From: Ornithinimicrobium faecis
GTDB taxonomy: Bacteria; Actinomycetota; Actinomycetes; Actinomycetales; Dermatophilaceae
Assembly (NCBI RefSeq): GCF_023923225.1
Contig: NZ_CP099489.1
Location: 310,001 to 374,000, forward strand
Direction: 5' to 3'
DNA: 64,000 nucleotides
The notes under the pieces were generated by a model that was not told the origin of the DNA, did no database searches, and worked only from the letters and a program-made list of their open reading frames with translations. Positions 31,429-38,608 of the stretch are shown in pieces. The position numbers and the translations under genes were made by a program. Every line of letters begins with the position of its first letter. Positions within the stretch are counted from its first letter, which is position 1.

Positions 31429-31491
31429 GGTCCTCAGTCCTCGTGCTCCCACCGTGGCTGCCCACGGCCAGATCGTGCGGCGAAAGTATCC

Positions 31492-31518
31492 GGTACGACG
31501 CGTACCTACTTGTTAGTA
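31492..31518 (-). promoter_or_regulatory. Two adjacent dyads upstream of the acyl-CoA dehydrogenase
   Basis: GGTACG-ACG-CGTACC (31492-31506) is directly followed by TACT-TGTT-AGTA (31507-31518). They lie 64-90 bp before the start codon. TetR-type regulators of fatty acid breakdown use similar TACT...AGTA dyads, so an unidentified repressor may bind here. Confidence 0.45.
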
Positions 31519-31627
31519 ACAGTCTGCCTCTCGCGCGCGAGAAGGTCAAGGCAAAAAGCGGGCGTATGCCGAGGCGCCGGCTGGGCGCGGCTGTGCGGCA
31601 GGGAGTGTGGCCAGCTCCGCGGCCGAC

Positions 31628-31659
31628 CCGCGCCGACCCGGCGTCACGGGTCGGCGCGG
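31628..31659 (-). terminator. Hairpin after the NAD(P)H-binding protein gene
   Basis: A perfect 13 bp stem (CCGCGCCGACCCG, 31628-31640, with 31647-31659) and a 6 nt loop lie 9 bp beyond the stop of the leftward gene at 31668. No U tract is present. Confidence 0.65.
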
Positions 31660-31667
31660 CAAGCGGC

Positions 31668-32327
31668 TCAGGAGCCGATGGACAGGACCCCCTGGTGGGT
31701 GGTGGGGGCTTCGATCTCATCGAGGGCGGCGATGGCGAAATCCTCCATGCTGATCAGTGAGGTGCCGTCTGCGGCGATGACCAACTCGGTGCCCCCTGTC
31801 CGATAGGTGCCTGTCCGCTCGCCCGGTTGGAACAGGGCCGGCGGGGCGAGATAGGTCCAGGCGACGTCGACCGCCGCTTCGAGGACCTGAAGTTGCTCGA
31901 CGCTGGCGGCAGCGGCCTGGCTATAGGCCCGGGGCACCCACTGCTCGTGGTCGATCGCACGGGATGTCGAGCCCGGCAACAGGAGGGGGCCGGCGCCGCC
32001 GATGACGATCAGGCGCACGTCGGCCTGTTTCGCGCCGTTGGCCAGGCCTGCCGTGGCAGCCGGGACGTCGTCCTCGTGGCCACGTGCTGGCCGGGTCGCG
32101 CCGAGGATCACGTCGTGACCTCTCGCTGCCTGCGCCACAGCAGCGGCCTCCGCAGCGTCCAGCCCCACCCACGTGGGAGCATCCAGGGTCTCGCGGCCCG
32201 TGTCGGACAGGTGGCGTCCACCTCGGCGGGTGCGGCTGGCTCGCGTCACGGTGTGGCCACGTGCCTCGGCTTCTGTCGCGACGCGGCGCCCGCAGGCACC
32301 GCTTGCCCCGATGACAAGAATCTTCAT
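31668..32327 (-). CDS. NAD(P)H-binding protein (NmrA/SDR-a like)
   Basis: A 219-residue atypical short-chain dehydrogenase. The N-terminal motif is MKILVIGASGACGRRVATEAEARGHTVTRASR, a GxxGxxG nucleotide loop with a following basic residue that favours NADP. Later segments VRLIVIGGAGPLLLPG and WTYLAPPALFQPGERTGTYRTG are typical of NAD(P)H-binding family PF13460. The usual catalytic Tyr-x-x-x-Lys is not evident, so it may act as a sensor or reductase. AGGAGG precedes ATG 32327, which overlaps the stop of the transporter gene (ATGA). It is co-transcribed with it and likely under the divergent MarR. Confidence 0.85.
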   Translation of the reverse strand: MKILVIGASGACGRRVATEAEARGHTVTRASRTRRGGRHLSDTGRETLDAPTWVGLDAAEAAAVAQAARGHDVILGATRPARGHEDDVPAATAGLANGAKQADVRLIVIGGAGPLLLPGSTSRAIDHEQWVPRAYSQAAAASVEQLQVLEAAVDVAWTYLAPPALFQPGERTGTYRTGGTELVIAADGTSLISMEDFAIAALDEIEAPTTHQGVLSIGS

Positions 32328-33220
32328 GTGCTGACCTCCTGGTGTCGACGCAGGACCTGCGGGCCCTGCCGTTGGGCGCTGGACACGGCGACCAGCGCGA
32401 GGACGAAGCCGGCCAGCTGCACCGGTGAGAGGGCTTCGCTGAGCACGACCCAGCCGAGCAGGGCCGCGACGAGAGGAGAGAGGACGGGCAAGAAGGCGAC
32501 CGCTCCGGCCGGCAGGTACCCGACCCCGCGGAACCACAGGGTGTAGGCGAGCAGCGCCCCGACCAGGCTGAGCCAGGCATAACCGGCGATGGCCGAGCCG
32601 TCGAGCTCCGGAGGCGGTCCCTCGAGGAGGAAGGCGACCGGGAGGATGACCAGACCTCCTGCGCTGAGCTGCCACCCGGCATACGCCACTGGTCCCACCG
32701 GGCGACCCCAGCGTTTGGACAGCACCGTGCCGAGCGCCATGGAGGCCGTGCTCGCCACTCCCGCAAGGACACCCGTGGGGCTGAGGGCAGCGCCGGGGCC
32801 GAGGACGATCAGTGCCACGCCGCCCACGGCCAGGACGCCCCAGCCCAGGCGCCATCGCGTGGCCCGCTCGCCCAGCAGTGGGACGGCCAGGACGGCGACG
32901 AACAGTGGGCCCGCCGCTCCGAAGATCGCGGCGACGCCACCGGGCAGGAGATAGGCCGCAAGGAACAGGAGCGGGAAGAAGGCTCCGATGTTGAGCGTGC
33001 CGAGCACGAGGGCCTTCCACCACCACGAGCCCCGCGGCAGGTGGCGCGCCAGGGCCACGGCGATGAGGCCGGCGGGCAGGGCGCGCAGAGCGCCGGACCA
33101 GAGCGGGTGGTCCGGCGGGAGGAAGAGCGTGGTCACCACATAGGTGGTGCCCCAGACGATCGGTGCCAGGGCCGTCGACAGGGTGGTGGCGGCTCCGCGG
33201 ACTCGTTGGGTCGTGCTCAT
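32324..33220 (-). CDS. EamA/DMT-family transporter
   Basis: A 298-residue membrane protein with ten predicted helices in two EamA repeats (about 12-140 and 150-290). Visible are STALAPIVWGTTYVVTTLFLPPDHPLWSGALRALPAGL in the first repeat and AYAWLSLVGALLAYTLWFRGVGYLPAGAVAFLPVLSPLVAALLGWVVLSE in the second. Such proteins export metabolites or drugs. ATG 33220 gives MSTTQRV; the frame opens to 33241, inside the operator. It is transcribed divergently from a marR gene with two TCAAA-N3-TTTGA sites between them, so MarR-controlled export of a toxic compound is likely. Confidence 0.9.
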   Translation of the reverse strand: MSTTQRVRGAATTLSTALAPIVWGTTYVVTTLFLPPDHPLWSGALRALPAGLIAVALARHLPRGSWWWKALVLGTLNIGAFFPLLFLAAYLLPGGVAAIFGAAGPLFVAVLAVPLLGERATRWRLGWGVLAVGGVALIVLGPGAALSPTGVLAGVASTASMALGTVLSKRWGRPVGPVAYAGWQLSAGGLVILPVAFLLEGPPPELDGSAIAGYAWLSLVGALLAYTLWFRGVGYLPAGAVAFLPVLSPLVAALLGWVVLSEALSPVQLAGFVLALVAVSSAQRQGPQVLRRHQEVST

Positions 33221-33235
33221 CGTGTCTCTATTCGA

Positions 33236-33252
33236 CGTCAAAGTGTTTGAGG
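33236..33252. promoter_or_regulatory. MarR operator site 1: CGTCAAA-GTG-TTTGAGG
   Basis: The centre TCAAA-GTG-TTTGA is a perfect dyad; one outer position is mismatched. It lies 16-32 bp upstream of the EamA transporter start. Confidence 0.65.
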
Positions 33253-33281
33253 CCGTTCAATCTACGAGACGGGTAGAGTGG

Positions 33282-33298
33282 CGTCAAATTGTTTGACG
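33282..33298. promoter_or_regulatory. MarR operator site 2: CGTCAAA-TTG-TTTGACG
   Basis: A perfect 7 bp dyad with a 3 bp centre, 46 bp from site 1 and 16 bp before the marR start codon. Its position fits autorepression. Confidence 0.75.
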
Positions 33299-33313
33299 TG
33301 GAAGGGAAATGTC

Positions 33314-33814
33314 ATGGCGGACCGGGTGAGCGACTTCCTGGCGCAGTGGGCCGCTGAGCGGCCCGACCTCGATGTCACCCCGATGGGCGTCATCGGTCGC
33401 CTCGCTCGGGGTTCGGAGTTGATGTCGCGGGGGATCCAGACCTATTTCGTCGAGCACGGACTGCAGCAGGGACAGTTTGACGTGCTGGCCACCCTGCGGC
33501 GCTCGGGGAGCCCCTTCACGCTGACACCGGGCGCGCTCGCGGACTCCACGATGCGCTCCCAGGCGGCGATGACCAACCGGTTGGCGGGGCTTGAGGCCAA
33601 GGGGCTGATCGAGCGAAAGATGGATCCGGACAACCGGCGCAGCGTGCTGGTCTCGCTGACCGATGAGGGGCTGGAGCTAGTGGATCGGGTCGTCACGGGG
33701 CACGTGGAGAATGAGCGCGAGCTCCTGGCTCCGCTCACCGGAGCCGAGCAGGAGCGACTGGCCGGGCTCCTGGAGAAACTGCTCGCTGGCTCAGGTGACA
33801 TCGCCCGCGACTGA
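33314..33814 (+). CDS. MarR-family transcriptional regulator
   Basis: A 166-residue winged-helix regulator. Residues about 30-140 form the MarR domain: GLQQGQFDVLATLRRSGSPFTLTPGALADSTMRSQAAMTNRLAGLEAKGLIERKMDPDNRRSVLVSLTDEGLELVD, where the recognition helix and the DNRRS wing are clear. GAAGGGA lies six bases before ATG 33314. The two TCAAA-N3-TTTGA dyads upstream are very probably its binding sites, controlling both itself and the divergent EamA transporter with the NAD(P)H-binding protein. The inducer is unknown. Confidence 0.92.
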   Translation: MADRVSDFLAQWAAERPDLDVTPMGVIGRLARGSELMSRGIQTYFVEHGLQQGQFDVLATLRRSGSPFTLTPGALADSTMRSQAAMTNRLAGLEAKGLIERKMDPDNRRSVLVSLTDEGLELVDRVVTGHVENERELLAPLTGAEQERLAGLLEKLLAGSGDIARD

Positions 33815-33826
33815 TGGGCCTGCTTC

Positions 33827-33848
33827 TATATTTACGTAGAGATTCGTA
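33827..33848 (+). promoter_or_regulatory. -10 element and TACG-N8-CGTA dyad before relB
   Basis: TATATT (33827-33832) is followed at once by TACG-N8-CGTA (33833-33848). The stretch is far richer in A+T than its surroundings. This position suits an autoregulatory RelB operator. Confidence 0.5.
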
Positions 33849-33864
33849 TGTGGAGGTGACCACG

Positions 33865-34098
33865 ATGGCAACGAGGCAACTCAACACCAGCGTCGAGGCA
33901 TCGCTCTATGACCGGCTTGACCTGCTGGCGGCCCGGACCGGCCGATCCCGGTCGCACTACGTGGCCGAGTTTATTGAGCGAGGTCTGATCGACCTGGAGG
34001 ACCATTACTTGCTCAAGGATGCGCAGGAGGAGTTCTACGCCTCTGACGAGGACTCGATCCCGCACGAGGACGTGGACTGGGACAGCCTCGGTCGATGA
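33865..34098 (+). CDS. Ribbon-helix-helix antitoxin of the RelB family
   Basis: A 77-residue antitoxin. The N-terminal ribbon-helix-helix (about 4-45) has the strand RQLNTSVEASLYDRLDLLAARTGRSRSHYVAEFIERGL, and the C-terminal part is the acidic toxin-binding region (LEDHYLLKDAQEEFYASDEDSIPHEDVDWDSLG). GGAGG lies eight bases before ATG 33865. The stop overlaps an ATG (ATGA) that opens a truncated relE. The antitoxin looks intact although its toxin is broken, so it could still act as a regulator or neutralise a related toxin elsewhere. Confidence 0.85.
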   Translation: MATRQLNTSVEASLYDRLDLLAARTGRSRSHYVAEFIERGLIDLEDHYLLKDAQEEFYASDEDSIPHEDVDWDSLGR

Positions 34099-34218
34099 CC
34101 TTCCAGGACCGGTACATGCCGAACGCACTCAAGGAGCTCGAGAAGCTCGACCGGGCGCAGGAGAAACGGATCAGGCGGTTGTGGTGAAGGCAGCACACCG
34201 GCGTGAGGTCTATCGCTG
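34095..34218 (+). pseudogene. RelE-type toxin remnant with internal deletion
   Basis: From ATG 34095 the frame reads MTFQDRYMPNALKELEKLDR, then AQEKRIRRLW and a stop at 34185-34187, exactly like the first 30 residues of RelE toxins. Immediately after, in another frame (about 34179-34218), comes VVVKAAHRREVYR, which is like the last residues of RelE (usually VKVGHRREVYR). About 45 central residues that hold most of the catalytic surface are missing, and the junction is out of frame. The gene overlaps relB by 4 bp as an intact pair would. It is therefore a decayed toxin. Confidence 0.8.
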
Positions 34219-34345
34219 TCCTGCCCGGCGCGCTCGGGGGCCACGGACTCGGACCTGGTGCGGGATCGGCGTTGCCACACTGGGGCTCCAGCACGGGACA
34301 CGCCGCAACGATGTTGGCACGGTGCGCGACACGCAGGCCGGGGTG

Positions 34346-34452
34346 GCGCGGTCGGTGGGTTGTGGGATCGGGTGCTCACGCGCTCGGTGGGCTGTGGAAT
34401 CGGGTGCTCACGCGCTCGGTGGGTTGTGGGATCGGGTGCTCACGCGCTCGGT
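34346..34452. repeat. Tandem array B: four 32 bp units, core ACGCGCTCGGT
   Basis: ACGCGCTCGGT occurs at 34378, 34410 and 34442, with a diverged first copy GCGCGGTCGGT at 34346, each 32 bp apart. The spacer is GGGTTGTGGGATCGGGTGCTC. The string GCTCACGCGCTCGGTG is shared with array A2 31 kb away, though the rest of the spacer differs. The last core ends on the first base of the stop codon of the leftward response regulator gene. Confidence 0.9.
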
Positions 34453-35192
34453 CAGGAGGGGGAGGGGTCGGGGTCGGGGTCGGGGTCGGTGAGGCCGGCG
34501 TCGTGGACGATCAGGGCAATCTGGGTCCGGTTGCCGGCGCCGAGTTTGACCAGGACGCGCGAGACGTGCGCCTTGACGGTGGGCAGGCCCATATAGAGGG
34601 TGCTGGCGATCTGGGCGTTGGACCAGCCCTGGCCGATGGCGACCGCCACCTCGCGCTCGCGGTCGGTCAGGTTGTCGAGCAGCTCCTCGGCCCGCTTGCG
34701 CCGCGTCTCAGCTCCCGCGTCCTGAGTCTGCAGGCCCCCGCCGGCGACGCGGGCGATCAGCTGCTGGGTCACCGAGGGTGACAGGCTCGGCTCGCCGTCG
34801 AGCACCGCGCGGCGCACGGCCTCCACCAAGCGCTCCGGACGGGTGCTCTTGAGCAGGAACCCATGGGCGCCGATGCGCAGCGCCTCCAGGACCATGTCGT
34901 CAGTGTCGAAAGTGGTCAGCACGATCACCTTCGGCGGGTCCTCGCTGGCCAGCAGTTCAGCCGTTGCTGCGAGTCCGTCCAGCACCGGCATCCGGATGTC
35001 CATGAGCACCACGTCGGGCTTGACCTGCTCGACGAGGTCGACCCCGGCGCGGCCGTCATTGGCCTCCCCGATCACCTCGAGGTCGGGCGCGCCGCCGAGG
35101 ATGAGGCCCAGACCGGTGCGGACGAGGGCGTCGTCGTCGACCAGGACGACCGAGATGGTGCCGGTGGAGCTCGGCTCAGGAGTGGTGCTCAC
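34452..35192 (-). CDS. LuxR/NarL-type response regulator
   Basis: A 246-residue two-component response regulator. The receiver domain (about 13-130) has VVLVDDDALVRTGL with the acidic pocket, the phosphorylated Asp65 in VVLMDIRMP, and the Lys of LKSTRPERLVEAV. The C-terminal NarL-type helix-turn-helix (about 178-232) is LTDREREVAVAIGQGWSNAQIASTLYMGLPTVKAHVSRVLVKLG. GTG 35192 overlaps the kinase stop as GTGA. The last residues DPDPDPDPSPS come from a GGGGTC simple repeat at the 3' end. With the kinase, it probably controls the divergent ABC exporter. Confidence 0.93.
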   Translation of the reverse strand: MSTTPEPSSTGTISVVLVDDDALVRTGLGLILGGAPDLEVIGEANDGRAGVDLVEQVKPDVVLMDIRMPVLDGLAATAELLASEDPPKVIVLTTFDTDDMVLEALRIGAHGFLLKSTRPERLVEAVRRAVLDGEPSLSPSVTQQLIARVAGGGLQTQDAGAETRRKRAEELLDNLTDREREVAVAIGQGWSNAQIASTLYMGLPTVKAHVSRVLVKLGAGNRTQIALIVHDAGLTDPDPDPDPSPS

Positions 35193-36361
35193 GTGGTCCA
35201 CGGTAACCAGGCGCGCACGACGAAGCGCCCGGACCGGTCGGTGCCGTAGCTCAGTTGGCCGCCACTGAGCACGGCGCGCTCGGCCAGCCCGAGCAGTCCC
35301 ATGCCCGACCCGCTCTCCCGGACCCCGTCGTGTTGCGGCTCCTCGCCGTAGGACGCGGGCTGGTTGACGATGGTCAGGTCCAGGCCGACGCCTGCTCCGC
35401 CGGAGAGAGAGACGGTGACGGGCTGGCCCTTGGCGTGCTTGCGGGCATTGGTCAGGCCCTCCTGGATGATCCGATAGGCGTGCCGGCTGATCGTCTCGGG
35501 GACGCTGGAGGGGTCGACCCGCAGCGTGGTCACCACGGGGGTGCCGCCGGCGCGGACCTCGTCGAAGAGGGTGGACAGCTGGACCAGGTCGGGCTGGGGG
35601 CCGCGCGGCTGGTCGGGCTCGTCGCTGCCGCGCAGCACCCCGAGCACGGTGCGCAACTCCTGCACCGCCTGGTCGGCGTTGTCGCGCACCGTGCCGGCGA
35701 TCTCGCGCATCTGCTCCGGAGGCAGGTCCTGGCGATAGCTGAGGACCCCGGCGTTCATCGCGATCAGGCTGATCCGGTGGGCCAGCACGTCGTGCATCTC
35801 TCGTGCGATCCGCGCCCGCTCGGTCGCCCGGGCCTGCTCGACGCGGCGGCCCTGCTCCCGCTCGGCGACCTCGGCCCGCTCCCGGAGCGCGGCGAGATTG
35901 TCGCGGCGGGCACCGATCGAATAGCCGACCGCGATCGCTGCGATCAGCACCAGCACCTGGAACGTGACGTTGGTGGCCGTCGTGACCCAGCTCTGGCCTC
36001 CCGGCACACGGAACATGAAGTCCCACACGAACGAGGTCGCCAGATAGAGCGGCGTGATCAGGGCCAGCGCCCGCCAGCGCCGCCACGTGGACAGTGAGAT
36101 CATGGCGATCAGGACAGTGCCGGCCGCAGTTGTTGCGACAGTCGACATCAGGATCAGGACCACGGTGACGATCACCGGCCAACGCCGACGGAAGTGCATG
36201 ACCACCAGGGAGAGCAGTCCGATGATCGGGTCGACCGCGAACAGCCACCACTCGGGCCCGACGCGCCCCTCCAGGTCGATTGCGGCCCAGGACGAGACCC
36301 AGAGGATCGCACCAGCCAGCACCGCCAGCAGGATGCGCCAGGTCTCCCCCCAGCGCGTCAT
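35189..36361 (-). CDS. Sensor histidine kinase (HisKA_3/DesK type)
   Basis: A 390-residue membrane kinase. Four to six helices occupy about residues 8-170. The dimerisation segment is RATERARIAREMHDVLAHRISLIAMNAG, whose His is the autophosphorylation site. The ATPase domain has ISRHAYRIIQEGLTNARKHAKG (N box) and GSGMGLLGLAERAVLSGG (G box). ATG 36361 is used; GTG 36382 is an in-frame alternative. It is translationally coupled with the response regulator and divergent from an ABC exporter, the usual layout for antibiotic or membrane-stress sensing systems in actinobacteria. The signal is unknown. Confidence 0.92.
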   Translation of the reverse strand: MTRWGETWRILLAVLAGAILWVSSWAAIDLEGRVGPEWWLFAVDPIIGLLSLVVMHFRRRWPVIVTVVLILMSTVATTAAGTVLIAMISLSTWRRWRALALITPLYLATSFVWDFMFRVPGGQSWVTTATNVTFQVLVLIAAIAVGYSIGARRDNLAALRERAEVAEREQGRRVEQARATERARIAREMHDVLAHRISLIAMNAGVLSYRQDLPPEQMREIAGTVRDNADQAVQELRTVLGVLRGSDEPDQPRGPQPDLVQLSTLFDEVRAGGTPVVTTLRVDPSSVPETISRHAYRIIQEGLTNARKHAKGQPVTVSLSGGAGVGLDLTIVNQPASYGEEPQHDGVRESGSGMGLLGLAERAVLSGGQLSYGTDRSGRFVVRAWLPWTT

Positions 36362-36449
36362 CGGTGGTTGTCCAGGTCGCACACCCCGACCATAGGTCGT
36401 GCGGGGGACCACCGGAGCAGTCAAAGGTCTGCGACCGGGTGAGTGACGG

Positions 36450-36463
36450 CATACCAAGGTATG
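36450..36463. promoter_or_regulatory. Dyad CATACC-AA-GGTATG between kinase and ABC exporter
   Basis: A perfect 14 bp palindrome lies about 60 bp before the ABC ATPase start and 90 bp before the kinase start. It is a candidate binding site for the LuxR-type response regulator encoded next door. Confidence 0.5.
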
Positions 36464-36522
36464 ACGCAGGTCCAGCCTCTGGACGGATGTGCCGGGGGTC
36501 GGTGGTCCCGCAAGATAGAAGC

Positions 36523-37422
36523 ATGATTCAGGTAGAGAACCTCGTGAAGACATACGGGGACTTCACCGCCGTGGACGATGTGACGTTCACTGCCGAGGCA
36601 GGACGGGTGACCGGGTTCCTCGGTCCCAACGGGGCGGGCAAGTCCACCACCATGCGCGTGATGACCGGGCTCACCCCGGCGACCCGAGGCAGCGCCACGG
36701 TGCTCGGCACGCCCTACGAAGCACTGCAGAACCCGGGGCGGCACGTGGGCGTGCTCCTCGACGCCTCCGCCCAGCACGCCGGCCGGACCGGCCGTGAGGT
36801 GCTGAGCCTGGGCGCCATGACGCTCGGCGTCGGCGAGAAGCGCGTCGACCAGATGCTGGAGGTCGTCGGACTGACGGCCAAGGAGTCCAAGCGGCGCATC
36901 CGCAACTACTCCCTCGGCATGCGGCAGCGCCTCGGCCTGGCCAACGCGCTGCTCGGTGACCCCAAGGTCCTGATCCTCGATGAGCCCGCCAATGGTCTGG
37001 ACCCGGCAGGCATCCGCTGGATGCGTGACCTGCTCGGCACCTTTGCCGCTGAGGGCGGGACCGTGCTGCTCTCCTCCCACCTGCTGCACGAGATCGAGCG
37101 GATCGCCGACGACATCGTGGTGATCGGCCGCGGCAAGATCGTCGCCTCGGGCACCAAGGAGGAGCTGTTGCGCCCCTCCGGCTGCCTGGTGCGCAGCGCC
37201 GACGACGAGACGCTGCACCGCGTGTTGTCAGGCAAGGGCCTGGACGTCCTCGTCCTGCCCAACGGTGGCCTGCAGGTCGAGGCCGAGACGGCCGCGGTCG
37301 GTCAGGTCGCAGCAGAGGCCGGCATCGCGCTGGTGGAGCTGCGTGGCGCTGACAGCCAGGGCCTGGAGGAGATGTTCCTGACACTCACCTCCGACGACGC
37401 ACGACAGGAGACGGCAGCATGA
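36523..37422 (+). CDS. ABC exporter ATP-binding protein
   Basis: A 299-residue ATPase of the drug/lantibiotic exporter type (CcmA/BcrA-like). Walker A is GPNGAGKSTT (about 35-44), signature YSLGMRQRLGLA (about 131-142), Walker B VLILDEPANGLDP (about 152-164), and the switch His follows in LLSSHLLHEIE. A C-terminal extension (about 215-299) is usual for this group. The permease gene overlaps its stop (ATGA). Together with the neighbouring two-component system it forms a probable peptide-antibiotic resistance module. Confidence 0.93.
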   Translation: MIQVENLVKTYGDFTAVDDVTFTAEAGRVTGFLGPNGAGKSTTMRVMTGLTPATRGSATVLGTPYEALQNPGRHVGVLLDASAQHAGRTGREVLSLGAMTLGVGEKRVDQMLEVVGLTAKESKRRIRNYSLGMRQRLGLANALLGDPKVLILDEPANGLDPAGIRWMRDLLGTFAAEGGTVLLSSHLLHEIERIADDIVVIGRGKIVASGTKEELLRPSGCLVRSADDETLHRVLSGKGLDVLVLPNGGLQVEAETAAVGQVAAEAGIALVELRGADSQGLEEMFLTLTSDDARQETAA

Positions 37423-38243
37423 GCACGACGACCGTGAACACCGAGTCCGGGGCTCCCCACGTGGCGCCCCCGCGCGGCGGGTTCCGCCTGCCGACCATCG
37501 ACACCCCGATCAAGCCGGTCAGCTTTGGCCGGTTGGTCCGGGTCGAGACGCGCAAGCAGATCGACACGCTGGCCGGCCGCTGGTTCCTGATCATCCTCGG
37601 GCTGGTCATCGTCGTCACGATGACGATCATGCTGTTCGTCGGTCAGGGTGACCACGACTACGGCACCTATCTCGCGGCGGCGGGGGTCCCGCTCGGCATC
37701 TTCCTGCCGGTGCTCGGCATCCTGTCGGCCACGCAGGAGTGGAGCCAGCGCACCGCGATGACCACCTTCACCCTGGAGCCGCGCCGCGGCCGGGTGATCT
37801 GGGCCAAGGTCGCCAGCACCCTGCTGATCGGTCTCGGAGCCGTCGTCGCGACGCTCATCCTGGGCGCTGTCGGCCGGCTGCTCGGTGACCTGCGCGGTGC
37901 AGAGACGCCGTGGGCCATCGACGGTTGGCTGATCGGTGGCATCACGCTGATGATGCTCCTCTATGTGATGCAGGGTCTGGCCTTCGGTCTGGCGCTGCTC
38001 AACACTCCCGCGGCGATCGTGGCGTTCTTCGCCCTCCCGACGCTGCTGCCGCTGATGAACCTGGTCAGCTGGCTGCAGACGCCCTACGAGTGGATCGATC
38101 TGACCATGACGAGCTCGCCCCTGACCTCAGGGGTGGCAATGACTGGCGAGCAGTGGGCACAGCTCGCCGTATCGGTGGTGCTGTGGGTTGGAGTCCCGCT
38201 GACCATCGGGGTGTGGCGCGTGCTGCGCCGCGAGGTCAAGTGA
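37419..38243 (+). CDS. ABC exporter permease
   Basis: A 274-residue membrane protein. After a 35-residue soluble N-terminus rich in Pro and Gly (APPRGGFRLPTIDTPIKPVS), SFGRLVRVETRKQIDTLAGRW leads into six predicted helices (about 53-70, 88-103, 128-150, 170-190, 196-215, 248-265). The pattern is that of ABC-2 type permeases with the opening LVRVETRK. It pairs with the ATPase at 36523-37422 through an ATGA overlap. A strong terminator follows at 38312. Confidence 0.88.
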   Translation: MSTTTVNTESGAPHVAPPRGGFRLPTIDTPIKPVSFGRLVRVETRKQIDTLAGRWFLIILGLVIVVTMTIMLFVGQGDHDYGTYLAAAGVPLGIFLPVLGILSATQEWSQRTAMTTFTLEPRRGRVIWAKVASTLLIGLGAVVATLILGAVGRLLGDLRGAETPWAIDGWLIGGITLMMLLYVMQGLAFGLALLNTPAAIVAFFALPTLLPLMNLVSWLQTPYEWIDLTMTSSPLTSGVAMTGEQWAQLAVSVVLWVGVPLTIGVWRVLRREVK

Positions 38244-38311
38244 CCTGCGCGTAGCCACCGAGGGGTCACGGTGACCCGACGGTAGGCGCCCACCCATCCG
38301 GGGAAAAGGGG

Positions 38312-38347
38312 ACGTCAGCGGAGCCTGGGGGCAGGCTCCGCTGACGT
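38312..38347 (+). terminator. Rho-independent terminator after the ABC exporter
   Basis: A perfect 15 bp stem (ACGTCAGCGGAGCCT, 38312-38326, with 38333-38347) closes on GGGGGC and is followed by TTTCTGTGTCT. It is the clearest terminator in the window. Confidence 0.9.
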
Positions 38348-38389
38348 TTCTGTGTCTGGCCCCAGTGTCAGTGCCCAGACTTGCTGCTC

Positions 38390-38433
38390 GTGAGTGCAGT
38401 TACCGCCCCGGGAGGGTCGCTAACTGCACTCAC
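38390..38433. repeat. 13 bp inverted repeat upstream of the peptide transporter operon
   Basis: GTGAGTGCAGTTA (38390-38402) and TAACTGCACTCAC (38421-38433) are perfect reverse complements separated by 18 nt. They lie 175 bp before the substrate-binding protein gene and after a terminator, so a role as operator or mRNA leader structure is possible. The rest of the 365 bp gap 38244-38608 has no gene I can support. Confidence 0.6.
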
Positions 38434-38608
38434 CAGGGAAGCCGGCCCCTCGGCATACGGCTGGGTGGTTGCTGTGCAGTGGATAACGAGTGCGTATCGG
38501 TTGGCGCCCCGGCTGGGCACGGACGCGCCGGATGCGGCAGAGTTGGCCTGGATCACTGCTTGACCTGCGCCGCCCCCGAGGTGCAGGCACTCCAGGAAGG
38601 CTCCAACC

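Noticed and set aside
34452..36524. 690-codon frame joining the response regulator to an upstream extension
   Set aside because: The extension is the kinase gene read in the wrong frame; the regulator starts at GTG 35192 overlapping the kinase stop.
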